Assembly (NCBI GenBank): GCA_020633235.1
Contig: JACKEA010000002.1
Location: 1,116,001 to 1,180,000, forward strand
Origin: Polyangiaceae bacterium
GTDB lineage: Bacteria > Myxococcota_A > Polyangia > Polyangiales > Polyangiaceae
Direction of reading: 5' to 3'
Length of the DNA stretch: 64,000 nt
In this document: in pieces, positions 37,423 through 45,122 of the stretch
Numbering within the stretch: the first letter of the stretch is position 1
Layout of the letters: every line of letters starts with the position of its first letter
Made by a program: the position numbers and the translations under genes
Notes under the pieces: model-generated
What the model was told of the DNA's origin: nothing
Database searches by the model: none
Seen by the model: the letters and a program-made list of their open reading frames with translations, nothing else

Positions 37423-38850
37423 TCAAGCTTCGGGCAGGCCGAACGTGCTGCGGAGCAGCTCTTGGTTCGCTGAGAGCTGCGCGATCTGGTACGCGAGCTT
37501 GGCCAGCGGAATCACGACCCGTTTGATTCCACCGTGCTCGCTCGTTCTCGAGATCGTGAGTGAGGTCATGAAAACGGTATCGAGTCCGTTGCGCTTCGCA
37601 AACTCGAGGCTCGGTGCCCAATCACTCTCCGAATTGCACGCGCGGTCCGACCACTTCACCTCTAGCGCCCACAGGGGCTCTTGCCGCGTCGGGTCTACAC
37701 GAACGATGTCGACTTCTCCGTCCTTCCAACGCGCGAAGCATAGATCACTGAACAGCGGGGCGTGGAGATACTGAGTCACCAGGGCCGTCTCCGCGAGGGC
37801 GCCCAGCGCGTCTTCATCTTTGGTGACCGGGCCGAACAAGGCAGCGCGCATGGAGGGGTTGCACAAGTACACCTTGAAGTTGCGCTCACGCTTCAGCCGG
37901 CGCGCCGAGTCGTCGACGCGTCGCACTCGCACGATCAAGAACGCCGCCTCCAGGTACTCCAGGTAGCGCGCGATCGTTGCCTTGGCGATCCCAGCGTTCC
38001 CGGCCAGTGCCTCGAGACTGATGAGCTGCCCGGAGTTGTAGGCAAGGGTCGTGAAGAGGCGATTCAGCTCCGGGATGTTCGTGATTCCGTAGAGGGTCGG
38101 CAGGTCCTGCAACAGGACCTTCTGCACGATGTCGTTGCGGACGAAGCGTTCCATGTCGGAACGAATCGCAGCGTTTCGAACGACTTCCGGGTAACCGCCG
38201 AAGTTGACGTAGCTCACGAAGTGCTCGTTGAGCTGCGCGATGTTTCGCACCTGCGTCGGTACCGTCGCCGAGTCCAGCACTTCGCCCGTCGCCCCCGCAA
38301 AGTCCAAGAACTCCGCGAAGGTGAGTGGTGGAAGCTCGAAATCCGTGAACCGGCCCGCACCCGACTCCGCGCTCTTGCGCTTCAGGGCGGCGCCTGCGGA
38401 GCCGCTCGCGATGAACCGCGTGTTCGGATGGGTATCGACGAGGTCCTTGAGGTGCCGCTCCCAGTCCGGCAGATACTGTATCTCGTCGAACACGACGAGC
38501 CGGCGTGCACGCGGATCGTGAGGCGTGAGCTCTTCGAAGAGGCCGAGCAGATCCTCCAGCCGCAAACCCGAGTAGGTGGGGGCGTCCACGGACGCGTACA
38601 GCACCGGGCCCAAGTCGCCCTTTCGCATTCCGTCGTAGATGAGCTGGCGAAGCAGCGTGGTCTTGCCAACCCGCCGGGCACCCAGCAGAACTATCGCGCG
38701 CTGAACGGACTGTCGGACCAGCTCGCTGAGCGGCGCGAAGTACGCCCTCCGCGGCCACTCAGCCAGGGACTCTGGGGCCTCCGCGCTCTGCCACCAGGGG
38801 TTGTCGAGGGCCAGCCGTTGGGCAATGGCGTCACGGTCGATTTCCAGCAC
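37423..38850 (-). CDS. AAA ATPase with DUF4143 C-terminus
   Basis: 475 aa. Walker A GARRVGKTTLLRQL is near residue 55, Walker B RLVVFDEIQYLPDWE near 120, and sensor-like SGSAGAALKRKS near 155. A winged-helix segment and the C-terminal DUF4143 region (SMRAALFGP...ALGALAETALVTQYL; DGEVDIVRV; ALEVKWSDR) follow; the last resembles a restriction-endonuclease-like core. Such ATPases are scattered and mobile and have been linked with defence and toxin-like roles. GTG start; no good ribosome-binding site. The upstream DNA is AT-rich. Confidence 0.85.
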   Translation of the reverse strand: MLEIDRDAIAQRLALDNPWWQSAEAPESLAEWPRRAYFAPLSELVRQSVQRAIVLLGARRVGKTTLLRQLIYDGMRKGDLGPVLYASVDAPTYSGLRLEDLLGLFEELTPHDPRARRLVVFDEIQYLPDWERHLKDLVDTHPNTRFIASGSAGAALKRKSAESGAGRFTDFELPPLTFAEFLDFAGATGEVLDSATVPTQVRNIAQLNEHFVSYVNFGGYPEVVRNAAIRSDMERFVRNDIVQKVLLQDLPTLYGITNIPELNRLFTTLAYNSGQLISLEALAGNAGIAKATIARYLEYLEAAFLIVRVRRVDDSARRLKRERNFKVYLCNPSMRAALFGPVTKDEDALGALAETALVTQYLHAPLFSDLCFARWKDGEVDIVRVDPTRQEPLWALEVKWSDRACNSESDWAPSLEFAKRNGLDTVFMTSLTISRTSEHGGIKRVVIPLAKLAYQIAQLSANQELLRSTFGLPEA

Positions 38851-38941
38851 CCTCGCATTAGACCAACTGGACTTTGCTTAATGGAACACGCTTGAATTTC
38901 AGCAATATTATCAGACATTTACCGGATCGGGTTTGTCGCGT

Positions 38942-38961
38942 GGTTCCGCGGCGGACCGACA
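38942..38961 (-). repeat. Divergent copy of the dispersed repeat
   Basis: Minus strand TGTCGGTCCGCCGCGGAACC is identical to a copy at 43055-43074 and shares 15 of 20 positions with the 30748 and 36823 copies. It lies between the ATPase gene and the cytochrome gene. Confidence 0.5.
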
Positions 38962-38969
38962 AGATCTCG

Positions 38970-40229
38970 CTAGCGGTGGCGGCCCTGGGCGATCCAGGTG
39001 GCGAGCAGCTGGATGTCCTCGCTGGGCAATGCCGGCATTCCGAGGGGCATGCCGCGCACGTCGGGATCGATGACGCCGGCTTCTTCCGCCTGGCGGGCGT
39101 AGAGGGCGGCGAGTAGGCGCGGCGTGCCGTCTTTGGTGTTGGAGAAGATGCTGTGGCGCTCGCCGTCTTCCCCGACCCAGCCGGAAGCGACGCCGGTGTA
39201 GGTGCTGAGATCCAGGTGGCGCGCGGGGAAGCCGAAGCCGCCGGTGCTGCCGGGACCGCCGTCGCCCCCGGCGATGTCCGGGTTGCCGTGACAGTGGCGG
39301 CAGGTCTTGCTGAGCACGCGCTCGTTCACCTCGTCGAAGGTCACGGGCCGGGTGAGCAGCGGCAGGCGCGCGGGCACGGCGCGCTTTTCGGGCGTGAGCT
39401 TGGCCGTGAGCAGGTAGGCGGCGATGTCCGCGGCTTCCGCCAGAGTGAGGTCGAAGCTCGGCATCAAGGTGTTCGGCTTCACGCTCTTCGGATTCATGAG
39501 CCAGCGCACGAGCTCCGGCGCGGCGATGCGCTCGCGCACGTGAGCGAGATCCGGCGCCAGCGCCACGGCGGGCTGCACCCGAGGGCCGACGGCGTTGGGC
39601 TGCATGGGCAGCGCCGGCGCGCCGCTCAGCGCGTGGCACATGCCGCAGCCCTTGGTTTCCAGCAGCTTGCGGCCATTTTCGGCGTTCGCCTTGGCGAGGT
39701 CCACGGCCGGTGCCGGCGCGGCGTCGCGCGCCAGATACGCCGCAATGTCCCGCGCGTCCGTGTCGCTCATCTTCATGCGCGGCATGCTGGGCGCGAGGTG
39801 CGGCCGCAAATCCGTGGGGTTCTGCAAGAACGCCGCGAGCCAACGCTCTTGAAAGCGCTTCCCCGCGGCATCCAGCGACGGCACGTCCATCACGTGCTGC
39901 ACGTGCTTCTTCCACTTGGCCATCTTGTCCGGCGGTCCCTTGAACTTGCCGGCGTCGATGTCCACATGGCAGCCGAAGCACGCGAGCTCGATGGGCACGG
40001 CGGCGAGGCCCGTGCCCTCATGGCAGCGATTGCATTCGTAGGTCTTGACCAGCTCCTTGCCCCGCTCCGCGTTGCCGGAGACGTAAGGCTTCTCCTCCGG
40101 CGCGGGCTCGGCGTTTTCGGGCGCCGCGCTCGGAGCCGCCGTTCGCTCTCCACCGGACGGCTCCTTTTGGGAGCACGCCACGGTGAAGAGCGAAAGGAGG
40201 AGCGCGAGGACAGGGAGCGCGCGTTTCAT
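38970..40229 (-). CDS. Tetraheme c-type cytochrome lipoprotein
   Basis: 419 aa with a lipoprotein signal (LFTVAC, Cys19) and four heme-binding CxxCH motifs: CNRCH (66-70), CFGCH (84-88), CGMCH near 195 and CRHCH near 303. Met ligands such as MPRMKM and MPSFDL follow two of them in mono-heme-cytochrome-like modules. It is likely anchored in the periplasm and carries electrons to an unidentified acceptor. ATG 40229 lies 3 nt after the stop of the next upstream gene, so they form an operon. Confidence 0.88.
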   Translation of the reverse strand: MKRALPVLALLLSLFTVACSQKEPSGGERTAAPSAAPENAEPAPEEKPYVSGNAERGKELVKTYECNRCHEGTGLAAVPIELACFGCHVDIDAGKFKGPPDKMAKWKKHVQHVMDVPSLDAAGKRFQERWLAAFLQNPTDLRPHLAPSMPRMKMSDTDARDIAAYLARDAAPAPAVDLAKANAENGRKLLETKGCGMCHALSGAPALPMQPNAVGPRVQPAVALAPDLAHVRERIAAPELVRWLMNPKSVKPNTLMPSFDLTLAEAADIAAYLLTAKLTPEKRAVPARLPLLTRPVTFDEVNERVLSKTCRHCHGNPDIAGGDGGPGSTGGFGFPARHLDLSTYTGVASGWVGEDGERHSIFSNTKDGTPRLLAALYARQAEEAGVIDPDVRGMPLGMPALPSEDIQLLATWIAQGRHR

Positions 40230-40232
40230 GAC

Positions 40233-40907
40233 TCAGCTATCGGCGCTGGTTCGGCACACGTTCTGAGAGGTGGCCATCGCTGCGCAGCGCTGGAGCGCCA
40301 GCTTCTGGCCCTTCGCGTCACCGGCCTTTTGCCGCAGATCCGCGAGCACGGCGTAGCCCTCCGGGGACGCGATCAAGTCCTTCTTGGCGAGCTTTTCCAA
40401 GATGCCCCGGGCCTCGGCCTTGTGCGAGTCCACCTTGGCCAGCGCTTCCGCCAGGTCCGTGCTGGCCGCCGGGTCGTCCTTCTTGGTCTGGGCCACGCTG
40501 CGGAGGGCCGTGATGGACCACTCGAGGTTCTTGGCGCGAGCGTCGGCGGTGCGACCGAGCCAGCTGCCCTGAGCGTAATCCGGAACCTGCGCGCCGACGT
40601 GCAGCGCACCGTTCTGACGCGCCGTGGCCACGGCGAGCACCCGCTGCGCCCGGGCCACCAGCGTGGAGCGCTCTGCCTTCAGACCCTTGATGTGCGGCAT
40701 CACGCGAATGACGGTCGCCGCGGCGTCGAGCGTCTTGCCTTGTTCCAGTTGCTTCTCCGCCATGGCGATGCCCATCGGCCGATGATCGACCTCCATCACC
40801 GGGTACCACTCGCCACCACATGCACTCGCCTCTCCCGGCAGCGCGGCGAGCGCACCCAGGAGAGCAACACCAGCGACCAACCCACGACCCATGTTCGACT
40901 TGTTCAT
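40233..40907 (-). CDS. Exported helical-repeat protein, cytochrome partner
   Basis: 224 aa with a signal peptide ending GEASACGGEW and a helical body that looks TPR-like (EKQLEQGKTLDAAATVIRVMP; PAASTDLAEALAKVDSHKAEARGILEKLAKK; AVLADLRQKAGDAKGQKLALQ). ATG 40907 has GGAGG 9 nt upstream. It immediately precedes the cytochrome gene, suggesting a role in the same periplasmic complex. The two final Cys (RCAAM, NVCRTS) may form a disulfide. Family unassigned. Confidence 0.72.
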   Translation of the reverse strand: MNKSNMGRGLVAGVALLGALAALPGEASACGGEWYPVMEVDHRPMGIAMAEKQLEQGKTLDAAATVIRVMPHIKGLKAERSTLVARAQRVLAVATARQNGALHVGAQVPDYAQGSWLGRTADARAKNLEWSITALRSVAQTKKDDPAASTDLAEALAKVDSHKAEARGILEKLAKKDLIASPEGYAVLADLRQKAGDAKGQKLALQRCAAMATSQNVCRTSADS

Positions 40908-41180
40908 GTTCCCTGTCCTCCTCGACCTGTCTCCGACAACGCGAAGCCCCGGAAGTTCGTGACACCGCCGTCTCTCTTTTCGTTTCAGCAAGCTTTGGAC
41001 CAAGGCAAAGTGAGCGGTTTATGCGTGTTTTTCCGGCCCACGCGTGGGCCGCCGCCCACGCCGCGTGTCGCTTCACGCGCGCTGGGAAGATGTCGGCATG
41101 CGCGGCCGTAACAGGCGCCCGCTCCGCCAGCTTGGACCCGGGTGGCCCGGCACAATTGGGTCGTGGTAAGAGCGCTGCCC

Positions 41181-42308
41181 ATGCGTGCCCTGTTGTCCGT
41201 ACCGCTGGCCCTGGCCGTCGCCTGCGGCGCTGCGCCGCCGGCCGAGCCCGAAGCGCCCACTCCCCCGCCGCCCACGGCGCCCCCGCCCCAGGTCTTCGCG
41301 CCGGACGCGGGCGCCACGCCGGAAGCGGACGCCGCTCCGCCCGCGGTGTCGAGCGCCGACGCCGGAAGCGACGCCGCCGAGGGGCCCAGCTCCTGCCCCG
41401 AAGGCATGATCCTGGTGGAAGGCGACTACTGCACCCGCGTCGAGCAGAAGTGCGACGCGAGCTGGTACGCGAAGTGGAACAAGAAGACGGTGTGCGAGAA
41501 GTTCGAGCCGCACAGCACCTGCATCGGCAAGCGTGTGAAGAAGCGCTTCTGCATCGACACCTACTCCTGGCCCAACAAGAAGGGCGAGCGGCCGGAGGTG
41601 ATGAACAACTTCTACCAAGCGCAGGTCAAGTGCGCGACGGTCGGCAAGCGCATGTGCACGGAGTCGGAGTGGACCTTCGCCTGTGAGGGCCCCGAGATGA
41701 AGCCGTTCCCCTACGGCTACGAGCGGGACCCCAACAAGTGCAACGGCGACCGCCCCTGGGACCATCCGGACATGAAGAAGGTGGCCCAGCGCGACCCCAA
41801 GGAGCTGGCGCGCCTGTGGCAGGGCGAGCGCAGCGGCAGCCAAAAGGACTGCGTCAGCGATTTCGGCGTCCATGACTTGCCCGGTAACAACGACGAGGTC
41901 GTGGCCAACGAGCAGCCCACCAGCAACTGGAAGGGCAAGTACAGCAGCGTGCACACGGGCGGCCCCTGGTACGAGGGCGTCCGCAACCAGTGCCGCCCCA
42001 AGATCTACACCCACGACGAGGGCTTCTATTACTACTTCCTGGGCTTCCGCTGCTGCGCCGAGCCCGACGGCAAGGTCACCGATCCGCGCACGCCTCACGA
42101 GCGCGAGAAAAAGTGGGACTTCGATCGCGTCGAGCGGTTGGCTGGCTTCACTCGAGAAGAGATGAAGCAGAAGCTCGAGCTCAAGAAGGAAGGCAAGTGC
42201 AGCTGCGGCGCGAAGGACATCCGCTGCAAGACCATGTGCGGCACCACCCTGGGCCCCGACGCCAAAGAGCCGGATCCGAAGAACCGCATCCTGCACAAGA
42301 ACGACTGA
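41181..42308 (+). CDS. SUMF1/FGE-type domain lipoprotein (paralogue)
   Basis: 375 aa. Signal peptide LSVPLALAVACG, then a Pro/Ala linker with many Asp. The same fold as the 35855 protein follows: SCPEGMILVEGDYCTRVEQKC, FCIDTYSWPNKKGE, GKRMCTESEWTFACEG, YGYERDPNKCN, GGPWYEGVRNQCRP and FRCCAEP. The usual NGNVNEW is altered to LPGNNDEVVANE. A Lys/Glu-rich Cys-containing tail (about 300-375) is extra. A 273-bp region separates it from the divergent cytochrome operon. Probably non-catalytic; function unknown. Confidence 0.82.
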   Translation: MRALLSVPLALAVACGAAPPAEPEAPTPPPPTAPPPQVFAPDAGATPEADAAPPAVSSADAGSDAAEGPSSCPEGMILVEGDYCTRVEQKCDASWYAKWNKKTVCEKFEPHSTCIGKRVKKRFCIDTYSWPNKKGERPEVMNNFYQAQVKCATVGKRMCTESEWTFACEGPEMKPFPYGYERDPNKCNGDRPWDHPDMKKVAQRDPKELARLWQGERSGSQKDCVSDFGVHDLPGNNDEVVANEQPTSNWKGKYSSVHTGGPWYEGVRNQCRPKIYTHDEGFYYYFLGFRCCAEPDGKVTDPRTPHEREKKWDFDRVERLAGFTREEMKQKLELKKEGKCSCGAKDIRCKTMCGTTLGPDAKEPDPKNRILHKND

Positions 42309-42492
42309 CCCCGCCCCTTCCCCCGCATTTCATTGGTGTCGCTGCAGCGCGGTACCTCGCGCTCGCCCTGCGCGTCACCATCGCCGCACATCAGGCCCAC
42401 GCGGACATGTGCCGCGTTCAAGTCCGATGCGGAGCTTCCCAGGACGGGGCTCGCGCCGGAGCTGAAGCGCCGAATCCATGGCGGCGACCGCT

Positions 42493-42975
42493 CTACGGCG
42501 TCCATCCCGGCAGCGCGGCGGCCTGACGGATCCAGCTCGTCACGAGCTTTTCGTCGAGCGCGTCGTCTTCGTGGACGTCCAGGTAGCGCACCTTCGCCTG
42601 GCTGGACTTTCCCGGAGGCAGCGGGCTGAGAGACGCTCCGTTGAAGAAAGTGACCTTCACGTACTTCGTGAAGCAGTGGAAGCTCAGGAACCACCCCTGC
42701 CCTTCGACGCCATAGAACGGTGAGTTCCACTTCACCGCCTTCTTCGCCTTGGGAACCGCTCGCGTGACGAGGCGATCGATGCGCTCGCCCACGCCGCGCT
42801 TCCAGCCGGGGATGGCGGCGATGTACGCGCGCACGGGGGCCGCGCCGTCACCCTTCGCAATCTGCGGATTGCCACCGGCCAGCAGCTTCGGCCTCGCCCC
42901 GCGCTTCGCCGCCGTCTTCTTGGACGCGGTCTTCTTGGACGCCGTCTTCTTCTTCGACTTGGTCGCCATGGCCAT
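42493..42975 (-). CDS. DUF1801-type protein with Lys/Ala N-terminal tail
   Basis: 160 aa. The first 30 residues are a Lys/Thr/Ala/Ser-rich repeat (KKTASKKTASKKTAAKR), often seen in DNA-binding tails. The rest is a DUF1801-like fold: AYIAAIPGWKRGVGERIDRLVTRAVPKAKKAVKWNSPFYGVEGQGWFLSFHCFTKYVKVTFFNG in short segments. Such proteins resemble YdhG/iron-chaperone-type folds. The start is ATG 42975 or the in-frame GTG 3 nt upstream. It is the last gene of a minus-strand group that includes two frameshifted genes. Confidence 0.78.
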   Translation of the reverse strand: MAMATKSKKKTASKKTASKKTAAKRGARPKLLAGGNPQIAKGDGAAPVRAYIAAIPGWKRGVGERIDRLVTRAVPKAKKAVKWNSPFYGVEGQGWFLSFHCFTKYVKVTFFNGASLSPLPPGKSSQAKVRYLDVHEDDALDEKLVTSWIRQAAALPGWTP

Positions 42976-43054
42976 CACTCGGGGTGGTGCTCGCTGGTAG
43001 CGTAGTCGGAACTGGCGTTAGGGCCGAGCGCTGACCCGCGACGGCCGGCATCGC

Positions 43055-43074
43055 GGTTCCGCGGCGGACCGACA
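43055..43074 (+). repeat. Divergent copy of the dispersed repeat
   Basis: Same 20-nt sequence as 38942-38961, in the same orientation, about 4.1 kb away. It lies in the 210-nt gap between the DUF1801 gene and the frameshifted TPR-like gene. Confidence 0.5.
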
Positions 43075-43185
43075 GAAACCAGAAGGGCTTCGATCTGCCG
43101 GGCCAGTACTGTTCGCCCAACGGCGAGAGCGTCGCGGCGTACCAGTCCATCGAAGGCTGTTTGCGCTCGAGCGGCTGCCCCACAG

Positions 43186-43487
43186 CTACTGGAGCTCACG
43201 CAACCGCGCTGCGACGCGGTGCGCCTCGCCTTCGAGACCGAGCGCGCAATGGCCGTCCACGAGCAAGAGCAAGGCAGGCCGGGCAGCGGAGAGGAGCGCG
43301 TTCGGATCGATGTCGGCGATGTCGACGGCTTGCCTCGCCACGGCGACGGCTCGGAGGGCGAAACCTGATCCAGGTAGTACGACGCAACCGTCTGGTAGAC
43401 GCTGATCGCCTCGGCGTAGCGATGTTCGCGGACGAGGTCATCGCCGAATCGGAGTCGAGCGCGAGGGTCGAACGGCGGAGTGGACAT
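43186..43487 (-). pseudogene. Frameshifted small TPR-like gene
   Basis: ATG 43487 begins FGDDLVREHRYAEAISVYQTVASYYLDQ, a TPR-like helix pair. The frame then fails. Adding one G near 43361-43366 lets it continue as FALRAVAVARQAVDIADID...ALGLEGEAHRVAARLRELQ and stop at 43186, giving about 100 aa. It is therefore a pseudogene or carries a one-base sequencing error. The codon use of the reconstructed part matches neighbours. Confidence 0.6.
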
Positions 43488-43535
43488 GGCGGGCGACCGG
43501 TTCCTTCGTGGCGTCTGGGTTGGCGCGCTGTTCCA

Positions 43536-44153
43536 CTACTGGCCGAGGGAGTCGGCACGGTCGAGCAGGTCGCGGGGCGTGCCGTAGATGTCGGCGTTGT
43601 CGCTGATGACCAGCGCGACTTCTTCGATGGGGACGGGCAGTTGCTGGACGCCGGTGAAAAACTGGTCGAGCTGGGGGCCGGACGCGGCCAAGGCCGGACT
43701 GCGACAGTAGACGATGAGCTGCCCAGCGTCGCACGGCGCGACCCGCCCATGCAGGAACCCTGCCGTAGTCGGGCTCGTCGTCCACGATGTGCTCGAAGCC
43801 CTTCGGCAGGTTGTTTGCGTGCGAGTCACGCGCGTCGGGGACTCGACCGTCCGAGACACGCCGGAACGACTCCGAACGCGCTGTTGCTGGAGACGCAAGA
43901 GAAGGTCACGAGTACGGGCGCGAGCGCGGGGCAGCTTGGAATCTTTCTGAGGCAAAGCGCGGTCGATCGGCTTCGGCTCGAGCTGGCCCGACCACTGGAT
44001 ACGGGGAGCCAGGAAGGCCGCGAGCACCAGCGTGCCCACGACCACCGCTGGGAGCGCGCCGAAACACGCCGCTCCGAGGGTTGCAGCGAGCGCGAGCACG
44101 ACGTGGTGGGCGCGACGCGTGCACTGTGCCGCGTGAGAAAACTCGGTCAGCAT
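43536..44153 (-). pseudogene. Membrane-anchored protein gene broken by three indels
   Basis: Starts MLTEFSHAAQCTRRAHHVV, then two hydrophobic stretches (VLALAATLGAACFGALP; VVVGTLVLAAFLAP). Reading shifts three times, each fixed by removing one base: in the GGGG run 43928-43931, near 43851-43862, and in the CCC run 43758-43760. The rebuilt frame reads ...LAPVLVTFSCVSSNSAFG..., SDGRVPDARDSHANNLPKGF, EHIVDDEPDYGRFLHGRVA, GQLIVYCRSPALAA and stops at 43536. The three insertions sum to a codon, so both ends are in one frame. Function unknown. Confidence 0.55.
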
Positions 44154-44254
44154 CGAGCGTCGGGGCGGAGGCTGGCGATACGGACCGCGCACCGCGAGAA
44201 AATAGCACGCCGCCAGGAGTGATGATTCTCACGCAGAAATCGGGAGATCTGTCT

Positions 44255-44644
44255 TCAGGTGTGAAGGTTCTTCTGGCGAGCTTCTCGTCGCGCTCGGGTA
44301 CGAAGCCACAATAGAACCGGTATCTGCGGCATGAGCAGGAAGAATGCGGCGTTGGCCAGGAGCAATGGGAGGGTCATTGCACCGACGAAGTCCATCCAAA
44401 CGTCGCCGTGCTTCTCGAACGCCGCCGCGGGAAATGGGATGCCGACTATGCGAGTCGAGGCGTTCATCGAGTAGGTCGCTCCCGAGAGAATCGCAGCGCA
44501 GATTGCGCCTACCAGGATCGGGACGCGTTGGACTCGCCACCAGCGCAGGCTGGCTCGGTGGATGTGGAGCCGAACGGCACGCGCAGCAACGCCACCCGCC
44601 AGAATGCCGACGAGACCGAGAATGACGAGCGCGTTCGTCACCAT
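44255..44644 (-). CDS. Small integral membrane protein, unknown
   Basis: 129 aa with three to four predicted helices: VILGLVGILAGGVAARAV, VPILVGAICAAILSGATYSM and MTLPLLLANAAFFLLMPQIPVLLWL. It has a basic C-terminal tail. It is intact, unlike the two genes downstream in the same direction. A 46-bp concentric palindrome lies 82 nt before its ATG. No family recognised. Confidence 0.68.
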   Translation of the reverse strand: MVTNALVILGLVGILAGGVAARAVRLHIHRASLRWWRVQRVPILVGAICAAILSGATYSMNASTRIVGIPFPAAAFEKHGDVWMDFVGAMTLPLLLANAAFFLLMPQIPVLLWLRTRARREARQKNLHT

Positions 44645-44725
44645 GTCAGCTGGCTCTCATGGATCGCCTACGCCGGCTGCCCGCCGCACCGCCCTTCGGA
44701 GTGCCTCGGGAAAATGCTCACCAGA

Positions 44726-44771
44726 GTGATCATTCCGGAGACATGGTCGACCATGCCCTGCGAATGATCAC
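44726..44771. promoter_or_regulatory. 46-bp concentric palindrome (candidate operator or recombination site)
   Basis: Outer arms GTGATCATTC and GAATGATCAC (10 bp, perfect) flank a 14-bp perfect palindrome CATGGTCGACCATG. Two 6-nt non-pairing spacers lie between. Both dyads share the exact same centre. It stands 82 nt upstream of the 44644 start in a locally AT-richer region. Confidence 0.6.
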
Positions 44772-44822
44772 GAATCTGAGCGAATAGTTGCCCTACATTG
44801 GGCGACGGACTCCGGCGCGGGG

Positions 44823-44944
44823 GCCGTCACCGGATCCGGCGCGGGCGCCGTCACTGACTCGGACGCAGAGCTCCCTTGCGGGTGCCGTCACCGGATCCGT
44901 TGCGGCCGCCGTCGCTGGCTCCGACGCAGAGCGTCGTCGCAGAG
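44823..44944. repeat. 61-bp imperfect tandem duplication
   Basis: Two copies start with GCCGTCACCGGATCCG at 44823 and 44884. They share the internal GACGCAGAGC block but diverge elsewhere. The 61-bp period is not a multiple of three, so it is not a coding repeat. Confidence 0.6.
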
Positions 44945-45033
44945 GACGCGGACGTGGGTGCGGCCGCAACGTTTGGGACGGACTTGGTGGCGTCCGGGAC
45001 GGGATTCGCGCCGGACCAACACCCATGCGATGA

Positions 45034-45122
45034 GGGTGCGGGCGGGGCGTCGCTGTTCGCAAGGGGTGCGGGCGGGGCGTCGCTGTTCGAAGGGGTGCGG
45101 GCGGAAGCGTTACTGTTCGCAA
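45034..45122. repeat. Three-unit 29-30-bp tandem repeat
   Basis: Units start GGGTGCGGGCG at 45034, 45064 and 45093 and contain TGTTCG near the end. The third unit is divergent. The array reaches 12 nt into the stop end of the hydrolase gene. Confidence 0.65.

Larger units (their letters stand above)
44645..45109. other. 465-nt gene-free stretch with palindrome and tandem repeats
   Basis: No credible gene on either strand. It contains the palindrome at 44726-44771, a 61-bp imperfect tandem duplication at 44823-44944, one short copy of the dispersed repeat (45008-45021, minus strand) and a three-unit 30-bp repeat from 45034. Long open frames that cross it are products of GC bias. Confidence 0.6.

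Noticed and set aside
39153..41111. Open frame of 652 codons on the + strand
   Set aside because: Antisense to the tetraheme cytochrome and its partner; composition is Arg/Gly/His-biased with no motifs.
43074..43200. Possible + strand peptide (QKGFDLPGQYCSPNGESVAA)
   Set aside because: Codon use is plausible, but there is no start, stop or extension, and the other strand reads equally well. It may be a remnant.
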